Assembly: GCF_016722925.1 (NCBI RefSeq)
Contig: NZ_JAEQNC010000026.1
Location: 1 to 34,815 of the forward strand
Origin: Phytoamicus setariae
Lineage (GTDB): Bacteria; Pseudomonadota; Alphaproteobacteria; Rhizobiales; Rhizobiaceae
Direction of reading: 5' to 3'
Length of the DNA: 34,815 bases
Shown here: in pieces, positions 16,098 through 24,267 of the stretch
How positions within the stretch are numbered: position 1 is the stretch's first letter
Layout: the number at the start of each line of letters is the position of its first letter
Translations under genes and position numbers: made by a program
The notes under the pieces: model-generated
The model's input: only the letters and a program-made list of their open reading frames with translations
Told to the model about the DNA's origin: nothing
Databases searched by the model: none

Positions 16098-18227
16098 CTA
16101 TTTTGTCGGAATGGAAGCTTTTTCGCCTTTTAACGATAGCTCGCGCTCCCATAACCTAAGTCTGCCAAGTTGCGAGACGAAAGCCGAAAGGCCATGCTCG
16201 CCCGCCAACTGAATGACGCCTTCGTCGATCCGTTCACCGATCCCTACCGCCTGTAGCAATGGAAGAGCAGCTTGTGTGTAACCGATGAACTTGCAATGCT
16301 GGAACGCGTCGGAAACAAAATCGCGGGCGGCGGCGTCGTTTGCTAGATGCTCAGCTGCCTCCATCGAGGGAAGTATCGCAATCGCGTCGAACAGAACGGA
16401 CGGACCGCCACCAATCATGTGATTTGCCGCGACAAACTCGCCGTCAGACGCTGTCACGCCCCCGACGGTTGGCGCGATCAATTCGACATCGCCTTTCTCA
16501 GCGACTATGGCGTCCTTGAGGCCTTTGAGGAGATTGCTGTCGACCCCGTCTGTGATTAGAATACCAAGCTTTCGACCTTCAAAGCGCTTGGGACCACGCT
16601 CGACAATGCTGAGAGAGGGCGACGGATCGAGGTCCTGGCGTGTCGGCAACGCCGCGCTAGCAGGCCCCGGCATGGATCGGAGGCCGAGGTTTTGCGCCAC
16701 TGCGGTGGCCAAAGATTTGTCGATATTCATCAAATGCGACACAAGCCGCTCTCGGATGACGGACGTCTCAACTTTACTAAGTTCAAATGTCAGTGCCGCT
16801 GCAATGTGTCGTTGTTCCGGCGGTGTTTGGCTAATGTAGAACTGGCGCGCCTGGCTGTAGTGGTCGGCAAAGCTTTCCGACCGCAGGCGTGCCTTCTGGC
16901 CCTGCTCTTCCGCGGGGAAATGCGTGAATCCCTTCACTGGAGATTCGCGAGGACCTTCGCCCCACGAGTTCGGCTGGTAATTCACACGGCCAACCGGGTT
17001 GCGCATGGCCATATGGCCGTCCTGCTGGAAATGATGGAACGGACACTTAGGCGCGTTTATGGGAAGATGCGTGAAGTTCGTGCTGCCCAGCCGCTTTAGC
17101 TGAGTGTCAAGATAGGAAAAATTACGACCTTGCAGGAGTGGATCGTTTGAGAAGTCGATACCCGGCGGTACGTTTTGCGTCATAAATGCGACCTGCTCGG
17201 TCTCCGCAAAAAAGTTGTCTGGCATCCTGTCGAGAACTAGCCTCCCCACAGGTTTCGGGGGAAGCACTTCTTCCGGAATGATCTTCGTGGGATCCAAGAC
17301 GTCAAAGTCGAAATTGTCGGCGAATTCCTGGTTGAACAGCTGAAGGCAGAGTTCCCATTCCGGGAAATTGCCGGATTTGATCGCGTTCCAGAGATCGCGG
17401 CGGTGATAGTCGGGATCGGCACCATTGATTTTCACCGCCTCGTTCCAGACGACGGATTGCAGGCCGAGCTTCGGTTTCCAGTGGAATTTAACGAAAGTGG
17501 ATTCACCCTTTGCATTAATCATACGGAACGTGTGGACACCAAAGCCTTCCATGAAGCGAAACGAGCGGGGAATGGCGCGATCTGACATCACCCACATGAT
17601 CATATGCATACTTTCGGGGGTGAGACTGATGAAGTCCCAGAAATTGTCATGGGCGCTCTGCGCCTGTGGGAAACCGCGATCCGGTTCTTGCTTTACGGCG
17701 TGGACCATGTCGGGGAATTTGATGGCGTCTTGAATAAAAAAGACAGGGATGTTGTTGCCGACGATGTCCCAGTTGCCTTCCTGAGTATAAAGCTTGACGG
17801 CAAAGCCGCGTACGTCCCGGGCGAGGTCGGATGAACCCCTGTTCCCGGCGACAGTTGAGAACCGCACGAAGGCGGGAGTCCTCTCTCTCGCCCTCTGAAA
17901 GAGGTCGGCCTTTGTATAGGCCGCTAACGATTCATAAGTCTCAAAGAAACCATGGGCGCCGTAGCCGCGCGCGTGAACGACTCGCTCCGGAATGCGCTCA
18001 TGGTCGAAGTGGAAAATCTTCTCCCGAAAATGGAAGTCGTCCACAACAAGTGGGCCGCGAGGTCCGACGCGCAAAGAGTTCTGGTCGTCGGAGACTGGCC
18101 CCCCTTGGGCTGTGGTCAACACGGTATCGCCATCTTCGGCTGTTTGGTGAAGCTCACCACCGTGGCCGCATGAGAGCTTTTGATCGTGAATGGTGGCGTT
18201 GGTGAACTTTGCAGGTTTTCTAGCCAT
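16098..18227 (-). CDS. katE: Large-subunit catalase (HPII/KatE type)
   Basis: The product has 709 residues from ATG 18227, which has GGGAG 7 bases upstream; the open frame extends to 18368 without support. It disproportionates hydrogen peroxide to water and oxygen in the cytoplasm. The catalytic histidine is in [12 protein letters not shown] (H85), the catalytic Asn in [15 protein letters not shown], and the haem-ligand Tyr in [14 protein letters not shown]. From about residue 555 there is a DJ-1/GATase-like C-terminal domain ([16 protein letters not shown], then [18 protein letters not shown]), typical of clade-2 large catalases. A sigma-EcfG-type promoter lies directly upstream, as expected for a general-stress catalase. 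Confidence 0.95.
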   Translation of the reverse strand: MARKPAKFTNATIHDQKLSCGHGGELHQTAEDGDTVLTTAQGGPVSDDQNSLRVGPRGPLVVDDFHFREKIFHFDHERIPERVVHARGYGAHGFFETYESLAAYTKADLFQRARERTPAFVRFSTVAGNRGSSDLARDVRGFAVKLYTQEGNWDIVGNNIPVFFIQDAIKFPDMVHAVKQEPDRGFPQAQSAHDNFWDFISLTPESMHMIMWVMSDRAIPRSFRFMEGFGVHTFRMINAKGESTFVKFHWKPKLGLQSVVWNEAVKINGADPDYHRRDLWNAIKSGNFPEWELCLQLFNQEFADNFDFDVLDPTKIIPEEVLPPKPVGRLVLDRMPDNFFAETEQVAFMTQNVPPGIDFSNDPLLQGRNFSYLDTQLKRLGSTNFTHLPINAPKCPFHHFQQDGHMAMRNPVGRVNYQPNSWGEGPRESPVKGFTHFPAEEQGQKARLRSESFADHYSQARQFYISQTPPEQRHIAAALTFELSKVETSVIRERLVSHLMNIDKSLATAVAQNLGLRSMPGPASAALPTRQDLDPSPSLSIVERGPKRFEGRKLGILITDGVDSNLLKGLKDAIVAEKGDVELIAPTVGGVTASDGEFVAANHMIGGGPSVLFDAIAILPSMEAAEHLANDAAARDFVSDAFQHCKFIGYTQAALPLLQAVGIGERIDEGVIQLAGEHGLSAFVSQLGRLRLWERELSLKGEKASIPTK

Positions 18228-18254
18228 GATTTGCTCCCGGAGGTGACTTTCACC

Positions 18255-18279
18255 AACATGTGAGGGCGCGCAAAGTTCC
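18255..18279 (-). promoter_or_regulatory. Candidate sigma-EcfG promoter of katE
   Basis: On the minus strand GGAAC (18279-18275), 16 bases, TGTT (18258-18255). One mismatch in the -10 box. The predicted transcript start is about 20 bases before the katE ATG. Confidence 0.6.
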
Positions 18280-18329
18280 TTCCCTGACTTTTTAGTTTTC
18301 TGTCTGGCCAATATTTCGTGCCCGCTGCC

Positions 18330-18354
18330 GGAACCATCGGGGCTCCATCCGGTT
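18330..18354 (+). promoter_or_regulatory. Candidate sigma-EcfG promoter for the YqjD-like gene
   Basis: GGAAC (18330-18334), 16 bases, GGTT (18351-18354). One mismatch in the -10 box. It is divergent from the katE promoter 50 bases away. Confidence 0.55.
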
Positions 18355-18419
18355 GGGGTACAGGGCATCCGCTGTGAGCAGCCTGGAGCCTTCTTGATAG
18401 TTCGTGAAGGAGATTGAAC

Positions 18420-18734
18420 ATGGTCGACAAGTTGAGCAGCAATGGCGAAGAAAACAGGGAAGAAAATACGGCCCCGAAACAGACCGATTCAACCTCCAAC
18501 CAAACTGTTCTTTCTCCGACTTCGATTGATCAGCTTCATGCGCTGAGGGCCGAAATCGATCAACTGAATGAATCGCTGAACCTGATTGCGGTGGGTTCAG
18601 CCCGTTTCGCCACCAGTCAAGTCCGACAGGCCGCGACGGAGATTGAGGATATGTTCAAGCGGAACATTATTTTGTCGATTACGACTGCTGCCATCGTCGG
18701 CTTCTTGTGGGGGCGTAGTAGGACGAGAGAATAA
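18420..18734 (+). CDS. YqjD/ElaB-like membrane-anchored stress protein
   Basis: The product has 104 residues from ATG 18420, with AAGGAG 8 bases upstream. The N-terminus is hydrophilic (about 1-35). A helical, probably coiled segment ([19 protein letters not shown]) follows, then a C-terminal membrane anchor ([19 protein letters not shown]). This is the arrangement of DUF883/YqjD/ElaB-type inner-membrane proteins, some of which bind ribosomes in E. coli, although sequence similarity here is weak. A sigma-EcfG-type promoter and the divergent katE gene suggest stress induction. Confidence 0.7.
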   Translation: MVDKLSSNGEENREENTAPKQTDSTSNQTVLSPTSIDQLHALRAEIDQLNESLNLIAVGSARFATSQVRQAATEIEDMFKRNIILSITTAAIVGFLWGRSRTRE

Positions 18735-18812
18735 GAGGAGCTCTATTTGAAATTGGCATCACGTTTGCGTAGATATGCGACGAAGGCTCGCGGTAGAACG
18801 GCTCTAGCAGTT

Positions 18813-18840
18813 CCAGGATGCAGGTAATCGCCCTGCCTGG
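18813..18840 (+). terminator. Possible hairpin after the YqjD-like gene
   Basis: CCAG-GAT-GCAGG (18813-18824) can pair with CCTGC-CTGG (18832-18840) around a short loop and a bulge. No T-run follows. The 18735-19010 stretch holds no other convincing gene; a 26-codon frame from TTG 18747 (MKLASRLRRYATKARGRT) is probably a remnant or chance. Confidence 0.35.
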
Positions 18841-18936
18841 TATCCATCGAGCAATTTCTATCCCTCATCCAGGCGACTTCCAACTTACTATTGGGGCCTC
18901 ATTACTTTGACACCCATTGGTGCAGTAGCTTTTGCA

Positions 18937-18961
18937 GGAACAAAATATTCTCTCATACATT
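18937..18961 (+). promoter_or_regulatory. Weak sigma-EcfG-like promoter for the 19011 microprotein
   Basis: GGAAC (18937-18941), 16 bases, CATT (18958-18961). The -10 box has one mismatch at a usually conserved position. The next start codon is about 42 bases after the predicted transcript start. Confidence 0.35.
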
Positions 18962-19010
18962 CCACCTGCACCAGAAACTAACGCCGGCACTAACTGGCAG
19001 GAGGTGTGAA

Positions 19011-19088
19011 ATGGGTCGCGGTATTTTGCTCTGGCTTCTTGGGATTCCGATTCCCATTATAATCATCTTGCTTCTTTTGTTTCGATAG
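19011..19088 (+). CDS. 25-residue membrane microprotein
   Basis: The peptide begins MGRGILLWLLGIPIPIIIIL and ends in FR. It is one hydrophobic helix with a Pro-Ile-Pro kink. A near-perfect AGGAGG ribosome site precedes the ATG. Similar short peptides of the MGRGILLWLLG-I-P type occur in Rhizobiales, but the role is unknown. The next gene starts 9 bases after its stop, so the two are probably one transcript. It is too short for most gene finders. Confidence 0.7.
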   Translation: MGRGILLWLLGIPIPIIIILLLLFR

Positions 19089-19097
19089 GAGGCCGAG

Positions 19098-20000
19098 ATG
19101 ATTTCCACAACCGAGGTTTTAGAGAATTCAACACTGGTCGAAGGCTCCGTGGAATCATCGGCATCCGCTGTAAGCTGGGGCGCGATCCTCGCAGGCGCAT
19201 TCGCGGCTGCCGCGTTGACACTTATGTTGTTACTGGTGGGTGCGGGGCTTGGTCTTACCTTGGTGTCGCCTTGGCCTTCCGAAAGTGCCTCTCTCACCAC
19301 TGTCAGCATCTTCGGCTTTGCATGGCTGGTGTTCGTCCAGTGGATCTCAGCAGGAGCCGGCGGATACATTGCAGGACGGTTGAGGACCAAATGGGTGGGC
19401 GTTCATTCGGATGAAATCTATTTCCGCGACACCGCCCACGGGTTTATGGCCTGGGCAGCAGCAACATTGTTAATGGCAGCGTTACTGGGATCAACGGTCT
19501 CATCAATCGTTAGCGCCGGCACACAAGCGACCACGGCAGTCGCCGGTGCTGCTGCATCCGCTGCAGCAACCGATACGGCAACTGACGTGGCCACTACCTA
19601 TTTCAGCAATGCCTTCCTAAGACCGGCTAACCCAACAACGCCAGTCGCAAACGTTGGCACCAATGAAGCGGCGGCAGCAGAAATCACAAACATTTTGGTG
19701 AGTAGCGCAGCGAAAGGCGACATGACAGCAGATGACCGCGACTACTTGAATCGCCTGGTTGCAGCGCGTACCGGTTTGTCAGAAGCAGATGCCAAGGCCA
19801 GGGTTGATGCAGTAATGACGCAGATTGATGATGCACGCAAGGCAGCTGCAAAGGCGGCTGAGAAAGCTCGTAAGGCGTCTGCAACATCTGCTTTACTTGG
19901 CGCCCTATCACTATTCATTGGTGCACTCATAGCGTCAGCATCGGCAGCTCTCGGCGGAATGCGTCGCGACGCTTATGATGCATTGATGTTGAAGTCTTGA
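19098..20000 (+). CDS. Conserved hypothetical polytopic membrane protein
   Basis: The product has 300 residues. Hydrophobic segments are at about 28-55 (ILAGAFAAAALTLMLLLVGAGLGL), 70-95, 115-140 and 265-290. Between the last two lies an Ala-rich, probably periplasmic or cytosolic coiled segment (about 140-260, including DARKAAAKAAEKARKAS). The end MRRDAYDALMLKS is charged. AGGAGG precedes the start. I recognise no family with a known function. It appears cotranscribed with the upstream microprotein and sits among stress genes. Confidence 0.75.
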   Translation: MISTTEVLENSTLVEGSVESSASAVSWGAILAGAFAAAALTLMLLLVGAGLGLTLVSPWPSESASLTTVSIFGFAWLVFVQWISAGAGGYIAGRLRTKWVGVHSDEIYFRDTAHGFMAWAAATLLMAALLGSTVSSIVSAGTQATTAVAGAAASAAATDTATDVATTYFSNAFLRPANPTTPVANVGTNEAAAAEITNILVSSAAKGDMTADDRDYLNRLVAARTGLSEADAKARVDAVMTQIDDARKAAAKAAEKARKASATSALLGALSLFIGALIASASAALGGMRRDAYDALMLKS

Positions 20001-20057
20001 CGGTATTCACACACTAGCTTTCTCGCCCGTTTTTGAAAGGCTGCCGCTCCCCCCACA

Positions 20058-20092
20058 CATCTGCGACTGGCGCAAATGCGTTTGCGCAGATG
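20058..20092. repeat. Overlapping inverted repeats upstream of the first HWE kinase
   Basis: CATCTGCG (20058-20065) pairs with CGCAGATG (20085-20092). Inside, GCGCAAA (20070-20076) pairs with TTTGCGC (20081-20087) around TGCG. The two stems share bases 20085-20087, so the full forms are mutually exclusive. It could be a terminator of the membrane-protein gene, an operator, or an RNA switch. The rest of the 20001-20270 stretch holds no gene. Confidence 0.4.
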
Positions 20093-20270
20093 GAGCAAGC
20101 GGCGGCCCGCGACATTGTACTCCGACGCTTTGCTCCCTCGCGGCCTAGCAGGCCCCGTTGAGGTACGCATGAGTGCTAGACACGTACTTTCCTGCGGCGT
20201 ATCATTCTGTGTTCTACGAATGCTTTTCCGGCGGCAGAATGCCGATCCCCAGACACTTTCGGAGAGACGA

Positions 20271-21737
20271 ATGAGCTTCCAACCGGTTGCCGCAAGAGTC
20301 GATGATGCACGCGACATTAAAACAACCCTACCCAGTGATAAACGGAGCCAACTGTCGACAACCGATGTAGACGCTTATCACATAATCGAAGCCCTCCCCG
20401 AGCCGATCTACATGACGGACGCCAACGGTCGAATTACATTCTATAACAGTGCGGCTGTCAAAATGTGGGGCGTGCGGCCAGAGATTGGCAAGAGCGAGTT
20501 TTGTGGTTCATGGAAGCTTTATTGGCCCGACGGCACGCCCCTACCACACGATGAGTGCCCAATGGCCATGGCACTCAGGAACAGGCAGGCAATTAGAGGG
20601 TTGGAAGCGCTCGCCGAGCGTCCTGACGGTACGCGCATTCCCTTCCTTGCATTCCCGACACCTCTCTTTGACGCAGATGGCAAACTCACTGGCGCCGTTA
20701 ATATGCTCGTCGACATCACCGACCGGGCAATCGCCGATGAAACTGCGCAGCGGTATTCGGCCATCGTTGAATCCTCTGACGATGCGATCTTGGCTAAAGA
20801 TCTCAATGGCACAATTACGAGCTGGAATCGGGGCGCGGAAAGACTGTTCGGCTATACCGCGGATGAAGTCATCGGCAAGCATATAACCATTCTGATACCG
20901 CTGGATCGGCATGACGAAGAGACCCACATACTCAGCCGCATTCGTCGCGGCGAACCTATCGACCACTATGAGACTATCCGGCGGCGCAAGGATGGCACTC
21001 TTGTCGAGATTTCTCTCTCAGTGTCTCCGATCAGAAGTCGCGATGGCAGAGTTATCGGCGCTTCGAAGATCGCACGCGATATCACCGAGCGCAGACGCGC
21101 CGAGGAGCAGCAGCACCTGTTAATTCGGGAGATGAACCACCGCGTCAAGAACCTCTTCACCGTTGCGAGCAGCGTCGTCAACCTCAGCGCACGTTCGACA
21201 AGCACGCCAGCCGAGCTTGCCTCGACAGTACGAGACCGGCTGAACGCTTTGGCGCAAGCCCACGAGTTGACGGTGCCATCAAACTCTGAAGCGCAGGAGA
21301 GAACCGAGCAGGTCACGACGCTGCATAGGTTGATCGCTACGATCCTGGCCCCCTATGTCAACCTTTCGGACAACTGCCAGCCTAGAGTTACCATCGTTGG
21401 TCCGGACGCTCCAATCGGCGGCGGCGCAGTGACAAGCTTCGCGCTGCTTTTGCACGAATTTGCAACGAACGCCGCCAAATATGGGGCACTATCCGTTCCC
21501 GAAGGCGAGGTGAACATTTCCTGCGACGAGGACGCTGACCAACTTATTCTGACTTGGACTGAGCGAGGTGGGCCGCGGGTCGATCAGAAGGTCGATGGAG
21601 AGGGATTCGGGACTTTGCTCGGTAGGGCGACAGTGCGGAGCCAACTGGGCGGTGAGATCGTCCGCGAATGGAAGCCCGAAGGCCTGTCAATAAGACTCGC
21701 CGTGGCCCGGGATCGCTTGGCTGGTCAACAGTCATAG
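20271..21737 (+). CDS. PAS-PAS HWE-family sensor histidine kinase
   Basis: The product has 488 residues from ATG 20271, which follows GGAGAG; the frame is open to 20076 but the extension is arginine/cysteine-rich and unsupported. Two PAS domains (about 35-152, and 158-277 with SWNRGAERLFGYTADEVIGK) precede the kinase core. The phosphoacceptor is H290 in REMNHRVKN. The HWE signature is present: H395 in LLHEFATNAAKYGALS and the W429-x-E431 of LTWTERGGP. There is no membrane segment, so it is a soluble sensor. In alphaproteobacteria such kinases commonly feed the PhyR general-stress relay or single-domain regulators. No sigma-EcfG box was found upstream. The signal is unknown. Confidence 0.88.
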   Translation: MSFQPVAARVDDARDIKTTLPSDKRSQLSTTDVDAYHIIEALPEPIYMTDANGRITFYNSAAVKMWGVRPEIGKSEFCGSWKLYWPDGTPLPHDECPMAMALRNRQAIRGLEALAERPDGTRIPFLAFPTPLFDADGKLTGAVNMLVDITDRAIADETAQRYSAIVESSDDAILAKDLNGTITSWNRGAERLFGYTADEVIGKHITILIPLDRHDEETHILSRIRRGEPIDHYETIRRRKDGTLVEISLSVSPIRSRDGRVIGASKIARDITERRRAEEQQHLLIREMNHRVKNLFTVASSVVNLSARSTSTPAELASTVRDRLNALAQAHELTVPSNSEAQERTEQVTTLHRLIATILAPYVNLSDNCQPRVTIVGPDAPIGGGAVTSFALLLHEFATNAAKYGALSVPEGEVNISCDEDADQLILTWTERGGPRVDQKVDGEGFGTLLGRATVRSQLGGEIVREWKPEGLSIRLAVARDRLAGQQS

Positions 21738-21865
21738 ACATGCCGCCGATGCGCCTTGCAGAGATATTCATCCTCATCAAGGCACTCCGCCATAAAAGCC
21801 CCGCGCGCCCTCTGACGAAAGCAGGCTAGGCGACGCTGATCTGCACAACAATATTGCCCGCTTTT
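21733..21865 (-). pseudogene. DUF982 gene remnant (C-terminal part only)
   Basis: Read on the minus strand, about 21865 to 21770 gives CRQ-like degenerate residues then RARGAFMAECL, matching REAFVAACL and the preceding region of the intact DUF982 protein at 12302-12577. At the DNA level ATCTGCA-AACAATATTGCCCGCT is shared by both. The N-terminal half is missing and no start codon is available. The remnant ends right beside the sigma-EcfG promoter at 21871, suggesting that a deletion joined the two. Confidence 0.6.
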
Positions 21866-21870
21866 CAGAT

Positions 21871-21896
21871 GGAACCAAAAAACTGCGTCAGACGTT
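21871..21896 (+). promoter_or_regulatory. Sigma-EcfG promoter for microprotein, kinase and response regulator
   Basis: GGAAC (21871-21875), 17 bases, CGTT (21893-21896): an exact consensus match. The surrounding sequence is closely similar to the promoter at 29634-29658. The predicted transcript would include the 21972 microprotein and, if not terminated, the kinase and response regulator. Confidence 0.75.
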
Positions 21897-21971
21897 ACTT
21901 CACTCTGGAGTAATCACGAGCGGCGTACCACCCAGGTAAGCATCATGCCAGGTACTCCTCGGAGCCTCACC

Positions 21972-22055
21972 ATGGATATGTTAACGCTTCTCATCATCCT
22001 CTTCATAATTTTGGTTCTTGGCAGCGGCTGGTATGGCCGAGGTCGCTGGTATTGA
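21972..22055 (+). CDS. 27-residue membrane microprotein (copy 1)
   Basis: The peptide starts MDMLTLLIILFIILVLGSGW and ends YGRGRWY: one hydrophobic helix followed by a Gly/Arg/Trp tail. GGAG lies 8 bases upstream of the ATG. It is nearly the same as the 28-residue peptide at 29742-29828, including the tail G-R-G-R-W-Y, and both lie behind matching sigma-EcfG promoters. Conservation of the two copies supports translation. The role is unknown; it resembles very short DUF3309-like stress peptides. Confidence 0.65.
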   Translation: MDMLTLLIILFIILVLGSGWYGRGRWY

Positions 22056-22160
22056 TCAATGCATCGGACAGCCGCACAGTTCAGCATTGGGCTGATAACC
22101 CCGTGTAGAATAAAAGCGAAGATCTCACTGCGGCCATCCATCAACCGGACAAGGTTCGGC

Positions 22161-23216
22161 ATGGCAAAAATTGGAACCAAGAATAAAACGCAACGGGCTG
22201 CCGAAGCGGCAGTTGAAGGCTTTCGGCAAGATCTTGGCCCATTCGTCGTGGCGGCTGAAACAACACGTATGGCGATGTTGTTTACAGACTCTACACAACC
22301 CGGCAACCCCATCATATTTGCCAACGATGCGTTTCTCGAGTTGACCGGATACGCGCGAGAAGAGGTGCTCGGCCAGAATTTCAACTTCTTGATGTCGCAC
22401 GGCACTGACGGTGATGCACTAGCTCGCCTCGACGCTGCATTTTCGAGCGCCTCGAGAGGTGGTTCTGAGATCTGCTATCGCCGCAAGGATGGCAGCGAGT
22501 TCTGGTCGGCCATCCAGATCAACCCCGTGCGTGACCACAGCGGTAGTGTGGTCCAGCATTTCGCATCTTTCGTCGACCTTACCTACCACAAGCAGGAGCA
22601 GTCTCAGTCACGGATGCTTATCGAGGAACTGAACCATCGCGTGAAAAATACTCTCGCTACGGTTCAGTCGATTGTATGGCAGGCGTTGCGGAACAACTCC
22701 GATCCCGCGGTGATCAGGGACGCCATTGAGTCACGCCTCTTTGCTCTTTCTCGATCGCACGATTTGTTAACCCGCAAAAACTGGGAAGGTGTGAGACTCT
22801 GCGATCTGATCAAGAATGCCTTGGAGGCGTTCGGGGTTGCGAATGGAAGGTCTGAGCACTTTGCCATCGCTGGCAAGGATATCCGCGTTTCGCCAAGGAT
22901 CGCTCTGGCGCTGGGCGTCGCGTTCCATGAACTCGCGACCAATGCCGTAAAATATGGGGCATTTTCCAATGCTGCCGGGGCAGTACAGATTTCTTGGACA
23001 ATTGAGCCGTTGCCGAATGGCAAGGAGATTCGCCTGTGCTGGGAGGAAAAGGGTGGGCCTACCGTAACGTTACCGTCCCGGAAAGGGTTCGGTTCGCGTG
23101 TAATTGAACATGGCCTGGCTCACGAGTTGGATGGCACGGTAGTCCTCGACTATCGGACAGCTGGCCTAATCTGCAGGATCAACTTTCCTCTAACCAGCGG
23201 TGCTTATGATGGATAG
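22161..23216 (+). CDS. LOV-like PAS HWE histidine kinase lacking the photoactive cysteine
   Basis: The product has 351 residues from ATG 22161 (AAGG at a spacing of 6; an upstream ATG at 22059 is possible). Residues 36-145 form a LOV-type PAS domain (NDAFLELTGYAREEVLG, then YRRKDGSEFWSA). The usual GxNCRFLQ motif reads GQNFNFLM, with F74 in place of the flavin-bonding Cys, and the glutamine expected in the last strand is F137. The kinase part has H159 (EELNHRVKN), H256 (FHELATNAVKYGAFS) and W294-x-E296. It is soluble. It overlaps the response regulator gene, its probable partner. The pairing resembles S. meliloti Sma0113/Sma0114. A sigma-EcfG promoter lies upstream. Confidence 0.88.
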   Translation: MAKIGTKNKTQRAAEAAVEGFRQDLGPFVVAAETTRMAMLFTDSTQPGNPIIFANDAFLELTGYAREEVLGQNFNFLMSHGTDGDALARLDAAFSSASRGGSEICYRRKDGSEFWSAIQINPVRDHSGSVVQHFASFVDLTYHKQEQSQSRMLIEELNHRVKNTLATVQSIVWQALRNNSDPAVIRDAIESRLFALSRSHDLLTRKNWEGVRLCDLIKNALEAFGVANGRSEHFAIAGKDIRVSPRIALALGVAFHELATNAVKYGAFSNAAGAVQISWTIEPLPNGKEIRLCWEEKGGPTVTLPSRKGFGSRVIEHGLAHELDGTVVLDYRTAGLICRINFPLTSGAYDG

Positions 23217-23610
23217 ATTGCTTTCCGGCAAACGGGCACTCGTAGTAGAGGATGAGATGTTAATACTCATGATGATCGAGGACATGCTGCGCGATCTCGG
23301 CTGTGAATCGGTTAAGGCCGCAGCCACAGTAAGTCAGGCCTTAGCCCTACTTGAAACTCAAAACTTTGACGTTGCGACGCTGGATATGAATCTGGAGGGT
23401 AATGATAGTTATTTGGTGGCTGAAGCGCTGCGAACACGAGGTGTCCCGTTTGTCTTCGCGACAGGCTACGGCAGCCCCAAAATCAGGGATGGCTTCAGCG
23501 ACCGACCTGTTTTGAAAAAGCCGTTCATGGACAGGGAATTGGGCGAGGCTCTTGCGCGTATACTGGCCCCCCAGACCGAAGTGAATTCGGGCCGAATCAT
23601 CGGCGTCTAA
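23206..23610 (+). CDS. FATGY-motif single-domain response regulator
   Basis: The product has 134 residues from ATG 23206 (a second ATG at 23209) and is a receiver domain with no output domain. The acidic pocket is E15/D16, the phosphoacceptor D60 (TLDMNL), the conserved Thr T86 and the Lys K104/K105 (LKKPF). The motif FATGY (84-88) places it with the FATGUY class of alphaproteobacterial single-domain regulators such as Sma0114. The gene overlaps the kinase gene by 11 bases, so translation is probably coupled. It likely acts by protein contact or as a phosphate shuttle or sink with HWE kinases. Confidence 0.88.
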   Translation: MMDRLLSGKRALVVEDEMLILMMIEDMLRDLGCESVKAAATVSQALALLETQNFDVATLDMNLEGNDSYLVAEALRTRGVPFVFATGYGSPKIRDGFSDRPVLKKPFMDRELGEALARILAPQTEVNSGRIIGV

Positions 23611-23876
23611 TCGGAAGATGATCCATAAACGTTTCGCTGTATCCGTTGCGGCTAGACTGCAAGAGACGGAGCCTCAGACATGACCGTCCCCCGGCGGGCT
23701 TGTTCTGTCAGGGGAATGCACCGGAGAACGGTCAAGTAGGCATTGACACTGGCATTCGCCATAAGGGCGCGGGGGGCACCAGTGTCTTAGCATCATCATA
23801 ACTCCCCATGAGCAATATGGTTCCAACGGTGTTAGTTCTTGCAGGGTCCAGCGCCATGTCGGCTACGCGGTTAGCC
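23611..23876. other. Intergenic stretch after the response regulator
   Basis: No convincing gene. GACCGT (about 23683-23688) and ACGGTC (about 23727-23732) could form a long-range stem around CCCC/GGGG pairs, possibly a terminator. A GGAAC-16-AGTT arrangement on the minus strand at about 23801-23825 has no gene after it and is probably chance. Confidence 0.4.
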
Positions 23877-24093
23877 CTAGCCGAGTGGCATTATAGTCTG
23901 GGGTTCCTCTGCAGGATCAGGATCTTCCCGGTATGCACCGCCTGTTCGCCAGGACAGTGTCAAAAGCATTCAACACCTCGCTCGTGCTGAAACCCGCCTC
24001 GGTTAACTTGTCCGTTGTAAGGGCTATCATGCTGTCGAGCTATTCCTCGAGCTCGGTGTCGCGATCCGGGTCATTTATCGATCGAACTTTCAT
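23877..24093 (-). pseudogene. Broken small rhizobial stress gene (in-frame stop plus frameshift)
   Basis: The minus-strand frame starts at ATG 24093 with AAGGAGG 6 bases upstream and reads MKVRSINDPDRDTELEE, then a TAG at 24042-24040. It continues in the same frame as LDSMIALTTDKLTEAGFSTS and EVLNAFDTVLANRR. After this a single extra T breaks the frame; one frame over, it reads AYREDPDPAEEPQ before a TAG at 23879-23877. The pieces together fit a short rhizobial family of about 70 residues ending in a DPDPA-rich tail. A perfect sigma-EcfG promoter remains upstream. A sequencing error could explain one lesion, less easily both. Confidence 0.65.
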
Positions 24094-24139
24094 CATCTGC
24101 CTCCTTCAATACAGAAGCGCTTTTCACAGCTGCGCATTA

Positions 24140-24164
24140 AACGGACGACAGCTACCGAGGTTCC
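24140..24164 (-). promoter_or_regulatory. Perfect sigma-EcfG promoter upstream of the broken gene
   Basis: On the minus strand GGAAC (24164-24160), 16 bases, CGTT (24143-24140). The predicted transcript start is near 24133, about 40 bases before the pseudogene ATG. Confidence 0.75.
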
Positions 24165-24267
24165 GCAAAAAGCGCGGAGCTAAAACCGCTTGGCTCGGTT
24201 GTGCCAAAGGTGCTTGGAAGAGGTTGTCAGTCGAACAGAGCCGAGCGGATTCTCAGGGAAAACTGCC

